From Sternotherus odoratus (Eukaryota; Chordata; Testudines; Kinosternidae): DNA of 64,000 bases. The translations under genes were made by a program, and so were the position numbers. Within the stretch, counting starts at the first letter, position 1; each line of letters opens with the position of its first letter. The DNA lies in NCBI GenBank assembly GCA_032164245.1, contig JAVMKO010000003.1:37078890-37142889 (forward strand). Reading direction: 5' to 3'. The notes beneath the pieces are model-generated. The model saw nothing but the letters and a program-made list of their open reading frames with translations, was not told the DNA's origin and ran no database searches. Positions 44,101-51,000 of the stretch are shown one piece after another.

Positions 44101-47100
44101 TATGCTCTAGGAATTATTGTGGGAAAGTTCTCTGGTCTTTGTTTTGCCGGAAGTCAGACTAGATAATAACAATGGTACTTTCTGGCCTTGGAATCTATGA
44201 ATCTAAGCACATGGAGAAAAGCAAAAGGAGTGATGCTGTTCCCACTGAAATCAGTGACAAAAATCTCATTACCTACAACAGAAGGGTGATCAGGACCCCA
44301 TTCAGGCCAAATTATATCTTGATTGACTCTATCATTTAAACAGCTTGCCATGTTCTAATGTGGCTAGTTTATATATATCATATTTATAGGGCTGTACTGA
44401 ATTTTTTTTAAAAGTAAAATTAAAAGAAAAACATCTGTCAAGTTCTTGATCTGAGAGATACTATTCTAGTGTATCTAGCCACATTACCCAGCTTTCTATG
44501 TATACATAATTTAAACACAGCACATAGAAAAACCTCAAATCTGCATATTCACCCTTACAAACAATCTGAATTTGTTCAAATTCGCAGTTAATAAAGATAC
44601 ACATAGTTCAATTTTATAATGAAAAAATATCTGCAGACTGGAACATTGTCTATCTTCATAATTATTAACTGTTTTTGACTACTTACAGAAATGTAGGAAT
44701 GGAAGGGATCAGGATAGGTCATGTAGTGCAGCCCCACATACTGAGGCAGGACTAAGTATTATCTAGAGTAGACCATCCCCGATGGGTGTTTGTCTAATCT
44801 GTTCTCAAAAACCTCCACTGACAGAGATTCCACAATCTCCCTAAGTAAATTGTTCCAAAGCTTAACTACCCTTACAGTTAGGAAGTTTTTCCTAATGGCT
44901 AACCTAAATCTTTGTTGCTGCAATTTAAGCCCATTGCTTCTTGTCCTGTCCTGAGTAGATAAAGAGAATAAGTTTTCACCCTCCTATTTATAACAACCTA
45001 TTACATACTTGAAGCCTGTTATGCCCCTCCCCCTTCAGTTTTTTCTTCTCCAGACCAAGCATGTTTTCTACCCCTTTAATCACTTTTGTTACTCCCTAAT
45101 TTGTCCACAGGGACTTGAAGACAATTAATGTCTGTAAGTAATTCTTAGCTTACTATACCGATCTAAATATATATATCTGGAGATATACCTATCCCATAGA
45201 ACTGAAAAGACCTTGAAAGGTCATCAAGTCCAGTCTCTTGTCTACACTAGCAGGACCAAGTACTGTCCTGACAGATTTTTTGTCCCAGATCCCTAAACAG
45301 CTCCCTCAAGGGCTGAACTCACAACCCTGGGTTTAGCAGGCTAATGCTCAAACCACTGAGCTATCCCTCCCCTATTCTTTCCTATTAGCCTCAGGTCATA
45401 ACCCATTTACACTGATGTTCAGGGTGTTAGTTATCTGATCACTGCTAACCTTACTGGTGAAAACTAAAATAAAAAAAGGATTTAACACTATGACTATTGC
45501 TGTTTTTTTGTTATTGTCTTTCCCTCCTCACTGAGTAATAGGCCTACCCTATCCTTGATCTTCCTCTTGCGTCCAACGTATTTATAAAATATTTTCTTGT
45601 TACCCTGTATTTTGTCCCTACATGCTTGTGTTGTTTTTTTATATTTATCCCTCACACTGACATAATTTCCACTTTGCATATGACAGTTTCAAGTTACTAA
45701 AGACCTCCTGATCTCTTACCATCCTTCTTTGCCTTTAATAGAATGTCTCTAAAAACTACCAACTCTCCTGAACTCTTTTTTTCCTTAGACTTGCTTCCCA
45801 TGGGATTCTACTTACCCATTCTAAAGTTTGCTGAAGTCTACCTTCCTGAAGTTCATTGTCTTTATTCAGCTGTTTTCCCTCCTAACCTCCTACCATTCCT
45901 TAGAATCCTCTATCATTTTATTATCACTTTCACCCACATTGCCTTCCACCTACTTCCAAGAAAGGAAGCTACCTTGATAAGGACCAAGGAGACAGCATAC
46001 CTAGCTAGTTTAAGGCCCTCCTAGTATTATTATGAGAAAACAAACATCACTTGGAAATACATATTTAGTTTTACAAACTACTTTCTCCTACTCAAAAATT
46101 TGGTGGCTAATAAAAGCAATAATACTCCAGTGTGTGTGGTACATAGAAGATAACTACCCCTCTCAGATGCTGGAGACAGTTGGCTGTCAGCTCAACCTCG
46201 CTCATGCCAAGACATGTAGCTGTAACAACTGGACCCCCTGGAAAGTGTTTATCTTGTAGCTGTGCACTGCAGTAATTTCCAAGAGCAGAAGGGAATGGCC
46301 AGATTGTACTTGTCAAAAAGCAAAGGGCTAGACTCTGTCTAGCAATGACAGGTGGAACAGAAGGAATAGGAAGGAGTAAGGATCCTACACCCCACACCAC
46401 CTTAGGATGGCTGCACAGGGGTCAGTTATAACTGCAGCGGGCTGGAACCTATGAGAGGGGAATGAGCAGACTAGCAGATGGAGCCATAACTTTGACCTGC
46501 TCACCCACGTGTTTACCTCTGGTGATCACTAGTTGAGTGGGGGTGGAGAACTATGTGACATCTTTGAAATGAATGTTGGCAAATTATCCTTCCACCAGTA
46601 CAACTGAAGAGGCCAGGAGGGATTGTGTCTCTCTGAAGAATTGTGCTCCCTCTGGGATCTTATACACCACCCATTTCTGTAAGCTGCGTGCACAAAGCAT
46701 GATTGTACCCAAAGAAATCTTTACAGCATATGACATACTAAAGTGTCAATGCCCTGAACTTTTGGGGACATGCTAATCAGCTGCCTCATTCCCATCTCTC
46801 CTATTCCACTGGACATTCCCCATCTGCTGGTCGCTGGCAGCTCCATGTCCCTGAGGGTGGCTCCTATTTCCTCTCCTGCGCGTCATGTAGCAGCTGTCCA
46901 TAGAGAAAGCTAGGCTGACTCCTCCTTGTTTCCAGCTGTTTTCCAGGCCACCAGGCTGTGCTTTTCAATGATGAGCCAAGATATCTGTAGAGGCAGCTGA
47001 AAGCATGGAAAACTGAAAAAGACAGCTCTCTGCAAACTACCAGTAAGTGCTCTGCAGACCATGAGTAGTACCTGGACAACGCTTGAGAACATTGCTTTAC

Positions 47101-47960
47101 AGATAGATGGTCTTCTAGATAAAAATTAAAAAACTACACTTTACAATTTTAGAAACATGTGTAGTACTACAGCTAGCATCCTGAGTGGCAACTTGTGTTA
47201 TATGGTACTGTAAACTGGTGGATAGTTTCACCAGTCAGGGAATGGAAATAAGTTTCAAGCAGATGTCATTTTAAGGTCTTTTCGCTGGACTTATTAATTT
47301 CCACTAAACAATCATAAAAACATAGTAAGTCAACTGAAAAATACTGGGCAGCAACTCCCCAGAGGCTTTTTCCACTTGATTCAGCCAGAAGGGGAGAACA
47401 CACATCTTTCGTCATTTGTCCCATTTCCCCCTTCCTTTTATGCTCTACCTTGAACAGCCTATGATCAGTTTGGACCAGTTAACAAGCTGCAGCAGCTTTA
47501 CTTTGTCAGAGGTACTGATTATGAGAGCAACCGAAAGTTAATGTTAACTACAAAAGATGGAACACAAAGAAAGATTTCTTGTGATTATAACAGCATTAAT
47601 AGAATCTCCAGTGTTCAGACTATAAAAAGGCATCTGTTATTCTCCGAGAATTTTTTTAATTTAAGAATGTTGAAGAAAGAATTTTTGAGTTAGGACTCAC
47701 TATAAATTTAAGTCTTTAACGGGTATTTTTTCAAACGTATCCAATGTTTATTTTAAAATAATTCAAATACAGCTAGGTTTAACTATAAACTTTATCTTTA
47801 CAACATGAATGTACTTTTATTTTAAAGTAATATATGCAATTATACCATTTAAACAAAAATGTTAACTAGAAAATTATGCCTCACTATGTCTTTGTTCTGA
47901 CAAAAAGAAGTGGTTTTATGTATAAAACAATTACAGTCTTCAAAATTATATCTATATGTG

Positions 47961-48036
<76 letters not shown>

Positions 48037-51000
48037 AGAGTCTTCAAATAAAATTTGATATATATGAATGAAGACTCCACTGTCTATATATTAAAGTTAG
48101 ATCTTCCTACTCCTACTTCAGAATACAGCGAACTGTTCAAACTTGGAACGGCTGATACATGAACTAAATCATTCACTAATAAAACATGCCTAATATTTCA
48201 GCAGTTAAAACACTTACAGGGTCTCCTCGATGTCCTTCTGGTCCTGTAGAACCAGGCTTCCCAACTTCTCCCTTTAAAATGAAAAGAGTGTTACAAAGGA
48301 AACTCAGCCAAGGCAAAGAAATAACCTTTCTGTTAAAAAAAATAGTGCATTCAAATGGTAACATTTTTAGATGTAAAATTATGAGACACCTCTCCAGGCT
48401 CTTTTAACATGTTACTTTTAACATCACTAATACCATACAATCTCATCAGCATTAAAGTAACCATTTAAGAAGGAACTCAGCCAGCCTGACTCCTAAGAAA
48501 AGCCTGTTCATCCTCCTCATCATTGTACGATGCACTACCAACTGATGGAGGTGGATTCTTGTTGTTAAATTAGTTAAACATGAGGCATATTTCAGGTTTA
48601 GGGCTAGATTGTGCCCTCAAGTGTGTCCGCAGTGTTGTGGGCCTTTTCCCCCCTTTCAATAGCCATCATAATAATCAACTCTTTATCATTTTACCTGTAT
48701 AGGAATAAATGCTTCGAAGAACATACAAGTACATCCAACGTTTTAAATTATTCACACAGAGTTGGAAGAATACATATGGAAATGGAAAGAATAAGATTAG
48801 TCCTAAGCAGTCTTTGATAATCACTAATAATACATTCCCAAAATAGCTCTTATGTATTTGGGCCCTGACCCAAAGCCCACTGAAACCCCAATGGTTTTGA
48901 CGAACATCTATCAATAGTAGACACAATTTTTATTTCCAGTTACTAACCACAAAACACATGCTAGAAATAACTAGACCTATAGCAAAGTTATGCAAGGATT
49001 TGGCATGTTACTGACAGTTCAAAAATAAAAAAACCTAAATACAATTTATTGAATGAATACACAAATACCTTAAAGCCAGGGCTTCCAGATAATCCATCCT
49101 TCCCATTTCTCCCAGGTTCCCCCTGTGGCAACAGGTAATATGACACTATTAGTGGTATTAACAAAGTAAATTTAAAGGCAAAATTGTCCATATAGAACTT
49201 ACAGATCGTCCTGGCATTCCTGGAAAACCTGGATCACCCTTTTCCCCTTTAGCACCCTGGAAAAACATAAGAAACAAAAAAAAAGGGGCGGGAGATGATG
49301 TTTAAATAGTATCCCCAAACTCAGTTACACGATTTCAGCACAACTAATCTGAAATTCACACGCCGTTGTTTCCTTTCATTTATATGAAAATTTGGATTGG
49401 AATTTCCTAGATATAAAAGATTATGGACCCTATGCTGTAGTCTTTACTCAGGCAAAAGGCCATTATTATTATTATTGAAGTGTCAAATGGGAAACACAGA
49501 AATCAAGCAACAACCCTGCTTCAAACGGCTGAGGATTTGGACAAAAAGATATGAAAAAAAATAAGATTGTAATTTAGAACTTTTTGCTTGTTTTACACAT
49601 GTATGCATATGTGTGGTGACAGTGTTATATTGACAGACTAGAATTGGTCAGCTGGAAAAAAGAATTTTCAGAAGGTACCTGAATGAAAAAATCATACTGG
49701 GGCAGAGATACTGTTGTAAACATTGACTTCAATGGAAGTATGCCTGAGCATGCACTGTAGGATTCAACCCTATGTAAACAAAAGGCATTTTACAATGTGA
49801 ACAAATCAGAAAAATGCTGGCACTTCCCTTTATGATATTCAACTCACTTGCCTTTTTTCCATAAATTCCTGGTGGTCCTTGATCTCCCTTGGGACCCCTT
49901 TCACCCTACAACAAAATAAGCATAAAGAATTTTAGAATTTGAGCTAATTATATACCACTACAAACATGATATATTCCAACACACAGTTTGCTTAACAAAT
50001 AGAGCTGGCTGAAAAGAGGGAATCCCTTTCCATTAACTTGGTTTGCATTTTTAAGAGAAAGCTCTCTCATAGTGGGACGAAACATTAAAAATAAACATTT
50101 TAACAGAAAGGGCTTTTAAGAAAAATTCTGTTTCAGGAGAACTGAAAAACAGAACTTTTTTTGGCTTCCCAGCTGGCATCAACAAAAGCTCCTGTCAATT
50201 CCACAGTTCCACGCTTCCTCCTTGCAAACCAATAGCACCAGGAGTCAAAGAGGCAATGTGCATCTCAGTTCCCCAGTGACAGCGAGGGAAGATGAGGAGG
50301 CAGAGTGGCCCATGCTGTGTTGTGTGTTGACAAAAGTCTAGTCAGATTAGCAAAACATTTTGTTCTACCAAAGTGATATTTTCTAACAAAACTAAGAAAT
50401 ACATAGCTCAGATCTAAATGGGTATATGACTATCTGAAAAACAGTCTGATAAAGAGTTCAGGATGATAAACTAAATATGACTTCAGAGTAGCAAACTCTT
50501 GCAAACAAAGGACACAACTGTGCATTATGGTGAGCATCTTCTGCAAGGGACAGATGGCCTATGAAGTACCATATGCTTAGTATCTCTGGGGAGATGTTCA
50601 ACAATTCATAGGTTTAATTCCCGTGTTTCCAATGGGAGCTGCTGGGCACTGAGCACTTTTGAAAATCTGGTCATTTCACTGAGATCTTAAATGGAAGTTT
50701 AAAATCTTTGAAAAGCTGAAAATCTTTGGACAGTGGTGTGTGCAGCACTCTTGAAATCTGTCCTAAAAAGTTTAAAATAGACATTAGGAGGAACTTTAAG
50801 GAGTAAGATCAATTGGGTAGTTGAACACACTAGCAAGAGATGTAGTTGAGAACTTCATTATTGAACACATTAAATAAGACTTTCAAGGAATTAGCACAAG
50901 AAAGTTCTTCAGAATGCTGGGGATCAAACTGAATGACCAGAGGAACTTGTGTATAATCGATGATTCCATCATTTTGACACTACTTGCAGAGAAGAGGGCT

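Noticed and set aside
45300..45373. A genuine tRNA gene
   Set aside because: Box A and box B are present but the sequence runs into a SINE body with a CR1-like tail and lacks a foldable acceptor stem.
46195..46240. Possible GPPGK-like collagen text on the plus strand (GGACCCCCTGGAAAG)
   Set aside because: Wrong strand for the gene, a single triplet pair only, and no splice sites around it.
49852..49852. GTGAGT four bases downstream as the exon B donor
   Set aside because: It would give a 58-nt exon and break the Gly-X-Y frame; the GC donor keeps both size and phase.
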